This document shows, in pieces, positions 33,168-43,451 of a stretch of DNA of 64,000 nt. The notes under the pieces were generated by a model, which saw only the letters and a list, made by a program, of their open reading frames with translations, ran no database searches and was not told the origin of the DNA. Source of the stretch: Shinella sp. H4-D48 (lineage in GTDB: Bacteria; Pseudomonadota; Alphaproteobacteria; Rhizobiales; Rhizobiaceae); NCBI RefSeq assembly GCF_022637395.1, contig NZ_CP093337.1:2092001-2156000 (forward strand), given 5' to 3'. Numbering within the stretch: the stretch's first letter is position 1; every line of letters starts with the position of its first letter. The translations under genes were made by a program, and so were the position numbers.

Positions 33168-33193
33168 ACTTGAAATTCAATACGCCCAGCCGA

Positions 33194-33685
33194 TCAGCGG
33201 TAAGGCGAGTCCATCGCGATGTTGCGGGCGATTTCCCGCTCCCAGCGATCGCCGTTCTCGAGGAGCTTCTGCTTGTCGTAGTAGAGCTCTTCGCGCGTCT
33301 CGGTCGAGAACTCGAAGTTCGGACCTTCGACGATGGCGTCAACCGGGCAGGCTTCCTGGCAGAAGCCGCAATAGATGCACTTCACCATGTCGATATCGTA
33401 ACGCACCGTGCGGCGGGTGCCATCGTTGCGGCGCGGGCCGGCCTCGATGGTGATGGCCTGAGCAGGACAGATCGCTTCGCACAGCTTGCAGGCGATGCAG
33501 CGCTCTTCACCGTTCGGGTAACGGCGCAGCGCATGCTCGCCGCGGAAGCGCGGAGAGACAGGGCCCTTTTCGAAGGGATAGTTCACCGTTGCCTTCGGGC
33601 GGAAGAAGTAACGCATCGACAGGAAGAACGCGCCGACGAATTCCTTGAGGAACAGCGAATTTACGGCTTGCGAAAGACTAGCCAT
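33194..33685 (-). CDS. nuoI: NADH-quinone oxidoreductase subunit I
   Basis: 163 residues. Binds two [4Fe-4S] clusters (N6a, N6b) that carry electrons toward N2: [12 protein letters not shown] (Cys63/66/69/73) and [12 protein letters not shown] (Cys103/106/109/113). An N-terminal amphipathic helix lies on the membrane. The ATG at 33685 yields [16 protein letters not shown], the alphaproteobacterial start. Confidence 0.97.
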   Translation of the reverse strand: MASLSQAVNSLFLKEFVGAFFLSMRYFFRPKATVNYPFEKGPVSPRFRGEHALRRYPNGEERCIACKLCEAICPAQAITIEAGPRRNDGTRRTVRYDIDMVKCIYCGFCQEACPVDAIVEGPNFEFSTETREELYYDKQKLLENGDRWEREIARNIAMDSPYR

Positions 33686-33721
33686 TTCAAGCTCCAATGC
33701 TGCTGAGGCGAGAGACGGTCA

Positions 33722-34768
33722 TCATGGCGACCAGCCCGTGAGCTTCAGCACGAATGCGGTAATGACGACCATGGCAAGCGAGATCGGAAGGAAGACCTTC
33801 CAGCCCAGACGCATGAGCTGATCGTAGCGGTAGCGCGGCACGAAGGCCTTCACCATCGCGAACATGAAGAAGACGAGAAGCGCCTTCAGGACGAACCATA
33901 CGATGCCCGGAACCCAGTTCAGGAACCAGACGTCGACCGGAGGCAGCCAGCCTCCGAGGAAGAGGATCGTGGTCAGCGCGCACATCAGGCAGATGGCGGC
34001 ATATTCGCCGAGCATGAACATCATGTACGGGGTGGAGCCGTACTCGACCATGAAGCCGGCGACGAGTTCGGATTCCGCTTCCGGAAGGTCGAAAGGCGGG
34101 CGGTTCGTCTCGGCCAGCGCCGAGATGAAGAAGATCACGAACATCGGGAACAGCGCCAGCCAATGCCAATCGAGGAACGACGGCGGCAGGCCGAGACGGG
34201 TGCCGAGACCATCGCTCTGGGCGTTGACGATATCAGACAGGTTCAGCGAACCGACGCAGAGCAGCACGGTCACAATGACGAAGCCGATCGACACTTCGTA
34301 GGACACCATCTGCGCCGCGGAACGCAGCGCACCAAGGAACGGGTACTTCGAGTTCGAAGCCCAGCCGCCCATGATGATGCCATACACTTCGAGCGACGAG
34401 ATCGCGAAGATGTAGAGAATGCCGACATTGATGTTGGCGATCATCCAGCCGTCATTGACCGGGATCACCGCCCAGGTCGCCAGCGCCAGCGTCACGGAAA
34501 CCAGCGGAGCGAGCAGGAAGATGACTTTGTTGGCCGTGGCCGGGATCACCGGCTCCTTGAAGACGAACTTCAGAAGGTCGGCAAACGACTGGAGAAGACC
34601 GAAGGGGCCGACGACGTTCGGGCCGCGGCGCAGCTGTACCGCCGCCCAGATCTTGCGGTCTGCCAGAAGGATGAAGGCGATCGACACCAGAAGCAGCACC
34701 AGCAGCAGAAGCGACTGGGCCACCATGATGAGACCGGGCCAGACATAGGTCGAAATGAAAGCGTCCAT
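33722..34768 (-). CDS. nuoH: NADH-quinone oxidoreductase subunit H
   Basis: 348 residues, eight transmembrane helices; forms part of the quinone chamber. [50 protein letters not shown] and [21 protein letters not shown] contain the conserved acidic residues lining the channel. Normal length. Lies 20 bases from nuoG. Confidence 0.97.
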   Translation of the reverse strand: MDAFISTYVWPGLIMVAQSLLLLVLLLVSIAFILLADRKIWAAVQLRRGPNVVGPFGLLQSFADLLKFVFKEPVIPATANKVIFLLAPLVSVTLALATWAVIPVNDGWMIANINVGILYIFAISSLEVYGIIMGGWASNSKYPFLGALRSAAQMVSYEVSIGFVIVTVLLCVGSLNLSDIVNAQSDGLGTRLGLPPSFLDWHWLALFPMFVIFFISALAETNRPPFDLPEAESELVAGFMVEYGSTPYMMFMLGEYAAICLMCALTTILFLGGWLPPVDVWFLNWVPGIVWFVLKALLVFFMFAMVKAFVPRYRYDQLMRLGWKVFLPISLAMVVITAFVLKLTGWSP

Positions 34769-34788
34769 AACGTCTTATTCCTTCGCGC

Positions 34789-36867
34789 TCATTCCGCCGC
34801 GGCTTTGAAATTGTTGCGGGCAAGCGCCGAGCATTCGGCCATGACCGCGGAGGCGCGCGCTATCGGGTTCGTCAAATAGAAGTCTTTGATCGGAGACGCA
34901 AACCCGGAATTCGCCATCGTCCCGCCTTTTTTCGCAAGGGCCGAGAGATCGGCGATTTCGCTTGGTGCGATCTCGTCGATCGCGGCGAAATGCGGGTGCG
35001 CGGCATAGAGTTTTGCGCGCAGCTGGACGAGCGAATCGAACGGCAGCTTCTTGCCGAGCACGTCGGAAAGCGCACGCAGGATCGCCCAGTCCTCGCGGGC
35101 ATCGCCCGGTGCGAAGCCGGCGCGGTTGCCCATCTGGACGCGGCCTTCGGTGTTGACCCAGGTGCCCGACTTTTCGGTATAGGTCGCGCCCGGCAGGATG
35201 ACGTCGGCGACATGCGCCGCGTTGTCGCCGTGCGAGCCAATATAGACCGTGAAGGCGGACTTCTTCGAGAAGTCCATCTCGTCGGCGCCGAGCAGGAAGA
35301 GCACGTCCGTGCCGTCCAGCATCTCGGCAGCCGTCTTGCCGCCCTCGCCCGGCACGAAACCGAGGTCGAGCGCACCGACGCGGGCAGCGGCGGTGTGAAG
35401 CACGGCAAGACCGTTCCAGTCGGCCGTGACCGCGCCGACCTTGTCGGCGAGTGCAGAGACGGCCGAGAGAACGGCCAGACCATCGGCGCGCGACAGTGCG
35501 CCCTGGCCGACGATGATCATCGGACGCTCGGCCTTCTTCAGCGTTTCGGCAAACGAGATCGAACCGTTGACGAGGCCGGACAGCGTATCCGTGCCGGCGC
35601 CGAGATATTCGTAGCCGTAGCGCAGTTCACCCTGCTCGCCGATCACACCGATCGGGAAGTTGTCCATGCGCCAACGCTTGCGAATGCGGGCGTTGAGCAC
35701 GGCGGCTTCGAGACGCGGGTTGGAGCCGACGATGAGCAGCGCGTCGGCCTGCTCGATACCTTCGATGGTCGGGTTGAAGATGTAGCTGGCGCGACCGAGC
35801 GACGGGTCGAGCACCGACCCGTCCTGGCGGCAATCGATGTTCGTCGAACCGAGCGACGTCATCAGTTCGCGCAGCGCGTAGATTTCCTCGACGGAGGCCA
35901 GATCGCCGGCGATGGCGCCGATGCGGTCGCCCGGCTTGCCGGCAACGGCAGCCTTGATGGCGCCGAAGGCCTCGGCCCAGGAGGCAGGCTGCAGACGGCC
36001 GTCCTTGCGAACATACGGGCGGTCGAGACGCTGGGTCTTCAGGCCGTCCCAGATGAAGCGGGTCTTGTCGGAGATCCACTCTTCGTTGATCTCTTCATTG
36101 ACGCGCGGCAGGATGCGCATGACTTCGCGGCCGCGCGTATCGACGCGGATCGCCGAGCCGACGGCATCCATCACGTCGATGGATTCGGTCTTGTTCAGTT
36201 CCCACGGCCGCGCCGTAAAGGCGAAGGGCTTGGAGGTCAGCGCGCCGACCGGGCAAAGATCGACCACGTTGCCCTGAAGCTCCGAGGTCATTGCCTGCTC
36301 GAGATAGGTGGTTATCTCGGCATCTTCACCGCGGCCGATGAGGCCGAGTTCGGTAATGCCGGCAACCTCGGTCGTGAAGCGAACGCAACGCGTGCAGTGA
36401 ATGCAGCGGTTCATGATCGTCTTGACGAGCGGGCCGATATACTTGTCTTCGACTGCGCGCTTGTTTTCAGCGTAGCGCGACGAGTCGATACCGAAGGCCA
36501 TCGCCTGGTCCTGCAGGTCGCATTCCCCGCCCTGGTCGCAGATCGGGCAATCCAGCGGGTGGTTGATGAGCAGGAACTCCATCACGCCTTCGCGGGCCTT
36601 CTTGACCATTGGCGTGGTCGTGAAGACTTCCGGCGCTTCGCCGTTCGGGCCGGGGCGCAGGTCGCGCACGCTCATGGCGCAAGAGGCCGCCGGCTTCGGC
36701 GGGCCGCCCTTCACCTCGACGAGGCACATGCGGCAGTTGCCGGCGACCGAAAGCCGCTCGTGGAAACAGAAGCGCGGAACTTCGGCGCCCGCCTCCTCGC
36801 ACGCCTGAAGCAGCGTGAAGTGGTCAGGGACTTCGATTTCTTTTCCGTCGACGATCAGCTTTGCCAT
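34789..36867 (-). CDS. nuoG: NADH-quinone oxidoreductase subunit G
   Basis: 692 residues, the large iron-sulphur subunit of the peripheral arm. The N-terminal [2Fe-2S] ferredoxin domain (CFHERL, CRMC...CAMS), a His-ligated cluster segment ([18 protein letters not shown]) and CIHCTRC are present. The C-terminal two thirds is an inactive molybdopterin-oxidoreductase fold. The size matches alphaproteobacterial NuoG, shorter than the E. coli protein. A 99-base spacer precedes it. Confidence 0.96.
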   Translation of the reverse strand: MAKLIVDGKEIEVPDHFTLLQACEEAGAEVPRFCFHERLSVAGNCRMCLVEVKGGPPKPAASCAMSVRDLRPGPNGEAPEVFTTTPMVKKAREGVMEFLLINHPLDCPICDQGGECDLQDQAMAFGIDSSRYAENKRAVEDKYIGPLVKTIMNRCIHCTRCVRFTTEVAGITELGLIGRGEDAEITTYLEQAMTSELQGNVVDLCPVGALTSKPFAFTARPWELNKTESIDVMDAVGSAIRVDTRGREVMRILPRVNEEINEEWISDKTRFIWDGLKTQRLDRPYVRKDGRLQPASWAEAFGAIKAAVAGKPGDRIGAIAGDLASVEEIYALRELMTSLGSTNIDCRQDGSVLDPSLGRASYIFNPTIEGIEQADALLIVGSNPRLEAAVLNARIRKRWRMDNFPIGVIGEQGELRYGYEYLGAGTDTLSGLVNGSISFAETLKKAERPMIIVGQGALSRADGLAVLSAVSALADKVGAVTADWNGLAVLHTAAARVGALDLGFVPGEGGKTAAEMLDGTDVLFLLGADEMDFSKKSAFTVYIGSHGDNAAHVADVILPGATYTEKSGTWVNTEGRVQMGNRAGFAPGDAREDWAILRALSDVLGKKLPFDSLVQLRAKLYAAHPHFAAIDEIAPSEIADLSALAKKGGTMANSGFASPIKDFYLTNPIARASAVMAECSALARNNFKAAAE

Positions 36868-36966
36868 ATCTCAATCCCGCTTTGACGCGAAACCGCGTCT
36901 TACCAGCGCCATTCTCTCTCCGGCCTTCGGCCCGGGTCGTATGCCCCAGGCCTCCGCCCTTCGTTT

Positions 36967-37647
36967 CTACTGCCGGTCCGGGCGGGTCTTTCCCCTGCCC
37001 TTCGCCAGCGTTCTTGCCTGCTCCACCCAGCCATCGCGGGCAATCCGCCCGCCGGCGCCAAGTTCGGCCTCTATCCTTGCCACATCCGCGTCCCCAAGGG
37101 CTGCGATGTCGGCGTAGCGAGTGAAGCCCATGCCGTTCAGCACCTGCTCCAGCTTCGGCCCGATGCCCGAAATCATCTTCAGGTCATCGGCCTTGGCGGT
37201 CTTCTTCACCGGCACCTTGCGCACCGGCTTTGCTTCCACCGTGCTCGGCGTCGCGGTCTTTTCCCGCGCCACCTTCGCCTTCAGTTCGGCCGCAGGCGTT
37301 TCCGCCTTCGCCGCCGGTTCCTTCGGCACAACCCTCAGCACCGGCTTTGCCCTGACCGACTCTGTCCTGGCCTTGGCGGCGAGATCCGCCGCCTCGTCCA
37401 GCACCGCCTTGGCCTGCCCCGCCGCGCCCTGCATCAGCCCCAGCATCGCACCGGCCATCTGGCCGGCTAGTCCGAAACCGATAGCCGCCGTCGCCGCCAT
37501 TGCCGCAACCGGATGCGCCATCAGCGGATGCAGCGGCACATCGGGCACTTCCTTCAGCCACTGCGCCATCCCGAAAGGATCGTCGCCGGCTGCTTCGGCC
37601 GGCGGGACATTGGTGGCATTTGCATCCTGTCCGGCCGGCGTCTTCAT
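36967..37647 (-). CDS. H3TH (COG3743-like) accessory protein inside the nuo operon
   Basis: 226 residues. The middle has an Ala/Gly-rich hydrophobic segment (PVAAMAATAAIGFGLAGQMAGAML, about 43-70), then a Lys/Ala/Pro linker. The C-terminal domain begins DDLKMISGIGPKLEQVLNGMGF and ends GWVEQARTLAKG, the helix-hairpin-helix pattern of the COG3743 group, named after flap-endonuclease-like proteins but without visible nuclease residues. The same domain closes NuoE in this operon. Role in complex I unknown. The ATG at 37647 lies four bases after nuoF, coupling the two. Confidence 0.78.
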   Translation of the reverse strand: MKTPAGQDANATNVPPAEAAGDDPFGMAQWLKEVPDVPLHPLMAHPVAAMAATAAIGFGLAGQMAGAMLGLMQGAAGQAKAVLDEAADLAAKARTESVRAKPVLRVVPKEPAAKAETPAAELKAKVAREKTATPSTVEAKPVRKVPVKKTAKADDLKMISGIGPKLEQVLNGMGFTRYADIAALGDADVARIEAELGAGGRIARDGWVEQARTLAKGRGKTRPDRQ

Positions 37648-37651
37648 CGTC

Positions 37652-38956
37652 TTACTCCGCTGCTTCCAGCACCGCGCCATGCGCCATGGCATTGGCGGTG
37701 TACTGGTCGATCCGCGCCTCGATCTCGGGGCGGAAGTTGCGGATGAGGCCCTGGATCGGCCAGGCGGCCGCGTCGCCGAGCGCGCAGATCGTGTGACCTT
37801 CGATCTGCTTGGTGACGTCGAATAGCATGTCGATCTCGCGCTTCTGCGCGTTGCCGCGAACCATGCGCTCCATGACGCGCATCATCCAGCCCGTGCCTTC
37901 ACGGCACGGCGTGCACTGGCCGCAGCTCTCATGCTTGAAGAAGGCCGAGATACGCCAGATCGCCTTGATGATATCGGTCGAGCGATCCATGATGATCATG
38001 CCGCCGGTGCCGAACGAGGACTTAACCTCGCGCAGGCCGTCGAAATCGAGCGTGACGTTCATCATGTCCTCGGCCTTGACGACCGGGCAGGATGCGCCGC
38101 CGGGAATGACCGCAAGCAGGTTGTCCCAGCCGCCGCGAATGCCGCCGCCGTGCTTTTCGACCATCTCCTTGAAGGAGATGCCCATGCTTTCCTCAACGGT
38201 GCAGGGCGTGTTGACGTGGCCCGACATCATGAACAGCTTGGTGCCGACATTGTTCGGACGGCCGAACGACGAGAACCAGCCAGCGCCGCGGCGCAGGATC
38301 GTCGGGGTAACGGCGATCGATTCGACGTTGTTGACGGTGGTGGGGCAGCCGTAGAGGCCCATATTGGCCGGGAACGGCGGCTTCAGGCGCGGCTGGCCCT
38401 TCTTGCCCTCGAGGCTTTCGAGCAGTGCGGTCTCTTCGCCGCAGATATAGGCGCCGGCGCCATGGTGGACAAAGACGTCGATGTCGTAGCCGAGCTTGTT
38501 GTTCTTGCCGAGAAGGCCCGCGTCATAGCACTCGTCAATGGCCGCCTGAAGCGCCTCGCGCTCGCGCATGAACTCGCCGCGCACATAGATGTAGGCGGCG
38601 TTAGCCCCCATGGCGAAGGACGCCACGACGCAACCCTCGATCAGCGTATGCGGATCGTGGCGCAGGATATCGCGGTCCTTGCACGTGCCGGGTTCGGATT
38701 CGTCGGCATTCACGACGAGGTAATGCGGACGGCCGTCCGATTCCTTCGGCATGAAAGACCACTTGAGACCGGTCGGGAAGCCGGCGCCGCCGCGGCCGCG
38801 AAGGCCGGATGCCTTGATCTCGTTGATGATCCAGTCACGGCCCTTTTCGAGAAGCTGCTTGGTGCCGTCCCAATGGCCGCGCGCCATGGCGCCCTTCAGC
38901 GACTTGTCCTTGGTGCCGTAGATATTGGTGAAGATGCGATCCTGATCTTTAAGCAT
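37652..38956 (-). CDS. nuoF: NADH-quinone oxidoreductase subunit F
   Basis: 434 residues, the NADH-oxidising flavoprotein subunit. FMN/NADH-binding motifs [18 protein letters not shown] and [19 protein letters not shown]; the N3 [4Fe-4S] ligands are in [12 protein letters not shown] with a distal Cys in [13 protein letters not shown]. Standard length. It lies 11 bases after nuoE. Confidence 0.97.
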   Translation of the reverse strand: MLKDQDRIFTNIYGTKDKSLKGAMARGHWDGTKQLLEKGRDWIINEIKASGLRGRGGAGFPTGLKWSFMPKESDGRPHYLVVNADESEPGTCKDRDILRHDPHTLIEGCVVASFAMGANAAYIYVRGEFMREREALQAAIDECYDAGLLGKNNKLGYDIDVFVHHGAGAYICGEETALLESLEGKKGQPRLKPPFPANMGLYGCPTTVNNVESIAVTPTILRRGAGWFSSFGRPNNVGTKLFMMSGHVNTPCTVEESMGISFKEMVEKHGGGIRGGWDNLLAVIPGGASCPVVKAEDMMNVTLDFDGLREVKSSFGTGGMIIMDRSTDIIKAIWRISAFFKHESCGQCTPCREGTGWMMRVMERMVRGNAQKREIDMLFDVTKQIEGHTICALGDAAAWPIQGLIRNFRPEIEARIDQYTANAMAHGAVLEAAE

Positions 38957-38967
38957 GGTTCACCTCT

Positions 38968-40101
38968 TTACCGCGGCTTCTTGCCGAAAACGCGGATGTA
39001 TTCCGCTTCGCCACCCTTTGCGAGCGCCTTGGCCTGCTTGACCCAGTCGTCGCGCTCGATGCGGCCTTTGAAGTTCAGATAGCCGTCGACCCAGTCGCGC
39101 TCGCCCTTCTTCCACGATGCGACCTGCGCAAAGGTGAAGATGCCGAGTTCGTGCAGGATACCCTCGATCTTCGGTCCGACGCCGGAGATCAGCTTGAGGT
39201 CGTCGACCGCTGCCGGACGCTCGATGCCGGCCGGACGGTTCTTGTCGTCCAGCGAGCGCTTCGCAACAGCAGCAGTTGACTGCTTGTCGGCGGCGTCGCC
39301 ACCTTCGGCGCGCGTTTCACCCTTCACCTTGGCATTGGCGGCGGCTTCTGCCTTGGCAGTCAGCGGCGTCTTGACCGTCGGATCGGTTTCGGCAGCATCC
39401 GTCTTGGGCTTGGCGGCATTCGACGGGGGAACGCTTACGCTTTCATCCGCCGTCTTGCGGCTGCGGCCAGTCGTCTTGCCGACGGCGGCGTCCGGCGCCG
39501 TGAGGCTGGTGAGACCACCGGCAGGCGCGGAGAAGACACGCTCGACCTGTGGGCCGGTCGACACTTCAGCGCCCTTGCCCGCATCGAAGCGATCGATAAT
39601 GGTCTCGAGTTGATCGGGCGTCAGATCTTCGTAGCTGTCCTTGAAGATCATGATCATCGGCGCGTTGACGCAGGCCCCCTGACACTCGACCTCTTCCCAG
39701 GAGAGCGTGCCGCTCTCGTTGCGGTGGAAGGGCTCCGGATGGATGCGCTTCTTGCAGACTTTGATCAGATCTTCCGCGCCGCGCAGCATGCAGGGCGTGG
39801 TGCCGCACACCTGGATATGGGCACGCGTACCGACCGGCAGAAGCTGGAATTGCGTGTAGAAGGTCGCGACCTCGAGCACACGGATATAGGCCATGTCGAG
39901 CATGTCGGCGACGGATTCGATTGCCGCCTTGGTAACCCAGCCATCCTGTTCCTGTGCCCGCATGAGCAGCGGGATCACGGCCGACTGCTGGCGACCCTGC
40001 GGATACTTGTTGATGGTCGCCTTGGCCCAGGCCGCATTCTCCTCGGTGAAGGCGAAGCTGGCGGGCTGAACATTATCATCGGCTAGTCGACGAACGGACA
40101 T
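38968..40101 (-). CDS. nuoE: NADH-quinone oxidoreductase subunit E with C-terminal H3TH extension
   Basis: 377 residues, about twice the length of E. coli NuoE. Residues 1-175 are the thioredoxin-like [2Fe-2S] (N1a) domain with the Cys pairs in CGTTPC and ECQGAC. A low-complexity Ala/Lys/Thr linker (about 190-300) follows, then a helix-hairpin-helix domain ([23 protein letters not shown] to [13 protein letters not shown]) like that of the protein encoded between nuoF and nuoG. Extended NuoE proteins are known in rhizobia. The ATG at 40101 begins MSVRRLADD; upstream reading has no family similarity. Confidence 0.94.
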   Translation of the reverse strand: MSVRRLADDNVQPASFAFTEENAAWAKATINKYPQGRQQSAVIPLLMRAQEQDGWVTKAAIESVADMLDMAYIRVLEVATFYTQFQLLPVGTRAHIQVCGTTPCMLRGAEDLIKVCKKRIHPEPFHRNESGTLSWEEVECQGACVNAPMIMIFKDSYEDLTPDQLETIIDRFDAGKGAEVSTGPQVERVFSAPAGGLTSLTAPDAAVGKTTGRSRKTADESVSVPPSNAAKPKTDAAETDPTVKTPLTAKAEAAANAKVKGETRAEGGDAADKQSTAAVAKRSLDDKNRPAGIERPAAVDDLKLISGVGPKIEGILHELGIFTFAQVASWKKGERDWVDGYLNFKGRIERDDWVKQAKALAKGGEAEYIRVFGKKPR

Positions 40102-40117
40102 TCTGTAACGCCTTGTC

Positions 40118-40357
40118 TCAGTTAATCTGCCGGCACTGCGTTCTCGTCGTGTTGACGAATTCGCAGGCGTAGACAGACTTCTCTTTCTGCATGAATAGGA
40201 CGTAACGGCTGCCATTCGGCGCCGCCGCCTTGATCTCATAGCCCTGACCTGCCAGCTGGCCGATCGTCGTGGACGCATTGCCTTCGCCGCCCTCCTGCGC
40301 AAGCGCAGGCGTGGCGGCCAGGACAGCGGCGACGATGGCAAGGGCGGCTTTCGGCAT
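40118..40357 (-). CDS. small exported protein between nuoD and nuoE
   Basis: 79 residues with a clear signal peptide ([21 protein letters not shown]). The mature part is about 58 residues with two cysteines (YACEF, TQCRQIN) that could pair. No family is recognised. The start overlaps the nuoD stop, so it is translated as part of the operon, but its periplasmic location puts it away from the catalytic arm. It could contact the membrane arm; that is inference. Confidence 0.75.
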   Translation of the reverse strand: MPKAALAIVAAVLAATPALAQEGGEGNASTTIGQLAGQGYEIKAAAPNGSRYVLFMQKEKSVYACEFVNTTRTQCRQIN

Positions 40358-41547
40358 CAGCGGTCAACCTCGCCGAACACGATATCCAGCGAACCCAGGA
40401 TCGCCGAGACGTCGGCGAGCTGATGGCCGCGACAGATGAAATCCATCGCCTGCAGGTGGGCATAGCCCGGGGCGCGGATCTTGCAGCGATACGGCTTGTT
40501 GGTGCCGTCTGCGACGAGGTAGACGCCGAATTCGCCCTTCGGCGCTTCGACGGCTGCATATACCTCGCCGGCTGGCACGTGATAGCCTTCGGTATAGAGC
40601 TTGAAGTGGTGGATGAGCGCTTCCATCGAGCGCTTCATCTGGCCGCGCTTCGGCGGAACCATCTTACCGTCGATGGAGGAGACCGGGCCGACCTTGGCAT
40701 CGCCGAGCAGGCGATCGACGCACTGGCGCATGATCTTGGCCGATTCGCGCATCTCGATCATGCGGATGACGTAGCGGTCATAGCAGTCGCCGTTCTTGCC
40801 GATCGGAATGTCGAAGTCGAGGTCAGAGTAGCACTCGTAAGGCTGCGAACGACGCAGGTCCCAGGCCGCACCCGAACCGCGCACCATGACGCCGGAGAAG
40901 CCCCAGGCCCAGCAGTCTTCAAGCTTCACGACGCCGATATCGACGTTACGCTGCTTGAAGATACGGTTGCCGGTCAGAAGCGCGTCGATATCGTCGACGG
41001 TCTTGAGGAACGGGTCGATCCACTTGCCGATGTCTTCCACCAGCTCGTGCGGCAGGTCCTGATGCACGCCGCCCGGACGGATATAGGCCGAGTGCATGCG
41101 CGCGCCGCAGGCGCGCTCGTAGAACACCATAAGCTTTTCACGCTCTTCGAAGCCCCAGAGCGGCGGCGTCAGCGCGCCGACGTCCATGGCCTGGGTCGTC
41201 ACGTTGAGCAGATGCGACAGGATGCGGCCGATTTCGGAATAGAGCACACGGATCAGCTGCCCGCGGATCGGAACTTCCGTACCCGTCAGCTTCTCGACGG
41301 CCAGAGCGAAGGCGTGCTCCTGGTTCATCGGCGCCACGTAGTCGAGGCGGTCGAAATAGGGAACCGCCTGAAGATAGGTCTTCGTCTCGATCAGCTTCTC
41401 GGTGCCGCGGTGCAGCAGGCCGATATGCGGATCGACGCGCTCGACGATTTCGCCGTCCAGCTCGAGAACCAGACGAAGAACCCCGTGCGCCGCAGGGTGC
41501 TGCGGGCCGAAGTTGATGTTGAAATTGCGAACGTTGTGCTCGTTCAT
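40357..41547 (-). CDS. nuoD: NADH-quinone oxidoreductase subunit D
   Basis: 396 residues, homologous to the large subunit of [NiFe] hydrogenases, forming the quinone-binding site with Nuo[24 protein letters not shown] carries the quinone-site His; [15 protein letters not shown] supplies the Tyr/His region. Normal length, separate from nuoC. Transcribed after nuoC with a 48-base gap. Confidence 0.97.
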   Translation of the reverse strand: MNEHNVRNFNINFGPQHPAAHGVLRLVLELDGEIVERVDPHIGLLHRGTEKLIETKTYLQAVPYFDRLDYVAPMNQEHAFALAVEKLTGTEVPIRGQLIRVLYSEIGRILSHLLNVTTQAMDVGALTPPLWGFEEREKLMVFYERACGARMHSAYIRPGGVHQDLPHELVEDIGKWIDPFLKTVDDIDALLTGNRIFKQRNVDIGVVKLEDCWAWGFSGVMVRGSGAAWDLRRSQPYECYSDLDFDIPIGKNGDCYDRYVIRMIEMRESAKIMRQCVDRLLGDAKVGPVSSIDGKMVPPKRGQMKRSMEALIHHFKLYTEGYHVPAGEVYAAVEAPKGEFGVYLVADGTNKPYRCKIRAPGYAHLQAMDFICRGHQLADVSAILGSLDIVFGEVDR

Positions 41548-41595
41548 ACCGCTTGCTCCAGAGGCCGGCGCCCTATCGGGCCACGTGACCCAAAA

Positions 41596-42201
41596 TCAGT
41601 TCGTCTTCGCCTTCTCATCGCCCGGAAGCACGTAGTCCGTGCCTTCCCAGGGGGAGAGGAAATCGAAGTTACGGAATTCCTGCTTCAGCTCGACCGGCTC
41701 GTAAACGACGCGCTTGACCTCGTCGTCATAGCGCACTTCCACGAAACCGGTCGTCGGGAAGTCCTTGCGCAGCGGGTGCCCCTCGAAACCGTAGTCGGTG
41801 AGGATGCGGCGCAGGTCCGGATGGCCGGTAAAGAGAATGCCGTACATGTCGTAGGCTTCGCGCTCGAACCAGTCCGCGCCCGCATAGACGGAACAGGCCG
41901 AAGGAACTGGAACGTCCTCGCCGGTCGCGACCTTGATGCGGATGCGCAGGTTCTGGCGCGGCGACAGGAGATGATAGACAATGTCGAAGCGCTCGGCCCG
42001 CGCCGGCCAGTCGACGCCGCAGATATCGATAAGATTGACAAAACCGCACTGCACGTCATCGCGCAGGAACGTCAGAAGCTCGATGACGCGCGTGCCGTCG
42101 GTCTTCAAGGTGAGTTCGCCATAGGCGATGTCGGCGGACGAAACCAGACCGCCGGCAACTTCGCCGATGTGGGAGGAGAGCTCCCGCAGAGCTTCGCTCA
42201 T
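41596..42201 (-). CDS. nuoC: NADH-quinone oxidoreductase subunit C
   Basis: 201 residues, 30-kDa subunit of the peripheral arm. The diagnostic segment is [37 protein letters not shown]. Unlike E. coli it is not fused to nuoD, the normal alphaproteobacterial state. It begins 17 bases after nuoB. Confidence 0.97.
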   Translation of the reverse strand: MSEALRELSSHIGEVAGGLVSSADIAYGELTLKTDGTRVIELLTFLRDDVQCGFVNLIDICGVDWPARAERFDIVYHLLSPRQNLRIRIKVATGEDVPVPSACSVYAGADWFEREAYDMYGILFTGHPDLRRILTDYGFEGHPLRKDFPTTGFVEVRYDDEVKRVVYEPVELKQEFRNFDFLSPWEGTDYVLPGDEKAKTN

Positions 42202-42218
42202 ATCTAAGTCCCCTGCCC

Positions 42219-42794
42219 TTAACGCTCGATCGTACCGGTCCGGCGAATCTTCTTCTGCAGCAGGAGCACGCCGTAAAGGAGCGCTTCCGCCGTGGGAGGA
42301 CAGCCTGGTACATAAATGTCGACCGGCACCACGCGGTCACAGCCGCGCACCACCGAATAGGAATAGTGATAGTAGCCGCCGCCATTGGCGCAGGAGCCCA
42401 TCGAGATGACGTAGCGCGGCTCCGGCATCTGGTCATAGACCTTGCGGAGCGCAGGCGCCATCTTGTTGGTCAGCGTGCCGGCGACGATCATCACGTCGGA
42501 CTGACGCGGGCTGGCGCGCGGCGCAAAGCCGAAGCGTTCGACGTCGTAACGCGGCATGGAAAGCTGCATCATCTCGACGGCGCAACAGGCCAGGCCGAAG
42601 GTCATCCACATCAGCGAGCCGGTACGGGCCCAGGTGATGAGTTCATCCGTGGAGGTGACGAGAAAACCCTTGTCGGCGAGTTCGTTGTTGATCTCGCCGA
42701 AGAAGGCATCGTTGCTGCCAATGGGCTTGCCGGTCGAGGGATCGATGATCCCCTTCGGCTGCGGCGCGACGAGCGTGCTGGATGCTACTCCCAT
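42219..42794 (-). CDS. nuoB: NADH-quinone oxidoreductase subunit B
   Basis: 191 residues; carries the terminal cluster N2, which reduces quinone. The ligands are the tandem cysteines in [11 protein letters not shown] plus Cys in GSCANGGG and [10 protein letters not shown]. The ATG at 42794 overlaps the last codons of nuoA by ten bases. An N-terminal extension of about 20 residues before the core is usual in rhizobia. Confidence 0.97.
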   Translation of the reverse strand: MGVASSTLVAPQPKGIIDPSTGKPIGSNDAFFGEINNELADKGFLVTSTDELITWARTGSLMWMTFGLACCAVEMMQLSMPRYDVERFGFAPRASPRQSDVMIVAGTLTNKMAPALRKVYDQMPEPRYVISMGSCANGGGYYHYSYSVVRGCDRVVPVDIYVPGCPPTAEALLYGVLLLQKKIRRTGTIER

Positions 42795-43150
42795 TCGAGT
42801 GCTCCCTTCTTCCATTCGTAGATGAAGCCGATGGTCAGGACACCGAGGAAAACCATCATCGACCAGAAGCCGAACCAGCCCATGTCGCCGAAGGAGACGG
42901 CCCACGGGAAGAGGAAGGCCACTTCGAGGTCGAAGATGATGAAGAGGATCGACACCAGATAGAAGCGGATGTCGAATTTCATGCGCGCATCGTCAAAAGC
43001 GTTGAAGCCGCACTCGTAAGCGGAAAGCTTTTCCGAATCAGGGGCCTTGTATGCGACGGCAAACGGCGCGACCAGCAGCGCAAGGCCGATCACAAGCGCG
43101 ATACCGATGAAGATGGCGATCGGAATATAGGAACCGAGAAGTTCAGTCAT
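42785..43150 (-). CDS. nuoA: NADH-quinone oxidoreductase subunit A
   Basis: 121 residues, three transmembrane helices. [43 protein letters not shown] has the conserved Cys loop and the membrane Asp-Glu pair. The ATG at 43150 gives [16 protein letters not shown]; upstream in-frame codons are unlike the family. First gene of the 14-subunit operon. Confidence 0.96.
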   Translation of the reverse strand: MTELLGSYIPIAIFIGIALVIGLALLVAPFAVAYKAPDSEKLSAYECGFNAFDDARMKFDIRFYLVSILFIIFDLEVAFLFPWAVSFGDMGWFGFWSMMVFLGVLTIGFIYEWKKGALEWE

Positions 43151-43451
43151 TGGCGTCCATCCTGCCTGCGATCGGCGCCGGAGAGACGCCTGTTGGTTCA
43201 AGACCTGCAAGCCGATAAAGTATGTTGCAACGCCCTGTCGTTAGCGCAGCGAGCGCCCCCGCGCAAGGCTTTGTCCCGCTTTCGCCGTAATCAATCTGCG
43301 CTTTTGAGACAGGAGTGACACAAGCCCGCGGGAAGCCGTTTAAATCGTTACGATTTCATGACGGGCGGCGTTCGGGGCGTTTCGCCGCAGGCGCGGCCTG
43401 AAAACCGCGCCTGCGCGTTTGTTGCCCTAGACGGGGGCCGCAGTTCGGCTC
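43151..43451. other. nuo upstream region with palindrome and hairpin
   Basis: No gene. It should hold the nuo operon promoter on the minus strand, but no strong -35/-10 pair stands out. Two structures are clear: a perfect dyad AAATCG-TTA-CGATTT at 43342-43356, and an 11-bp hairpin CGCAGGCGCGG/CCGCGCCTGCG at 43386-43415 with an eight-base loop, downstream of the SPFH gene and lacking a good T tract. Confidence 0.5.
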
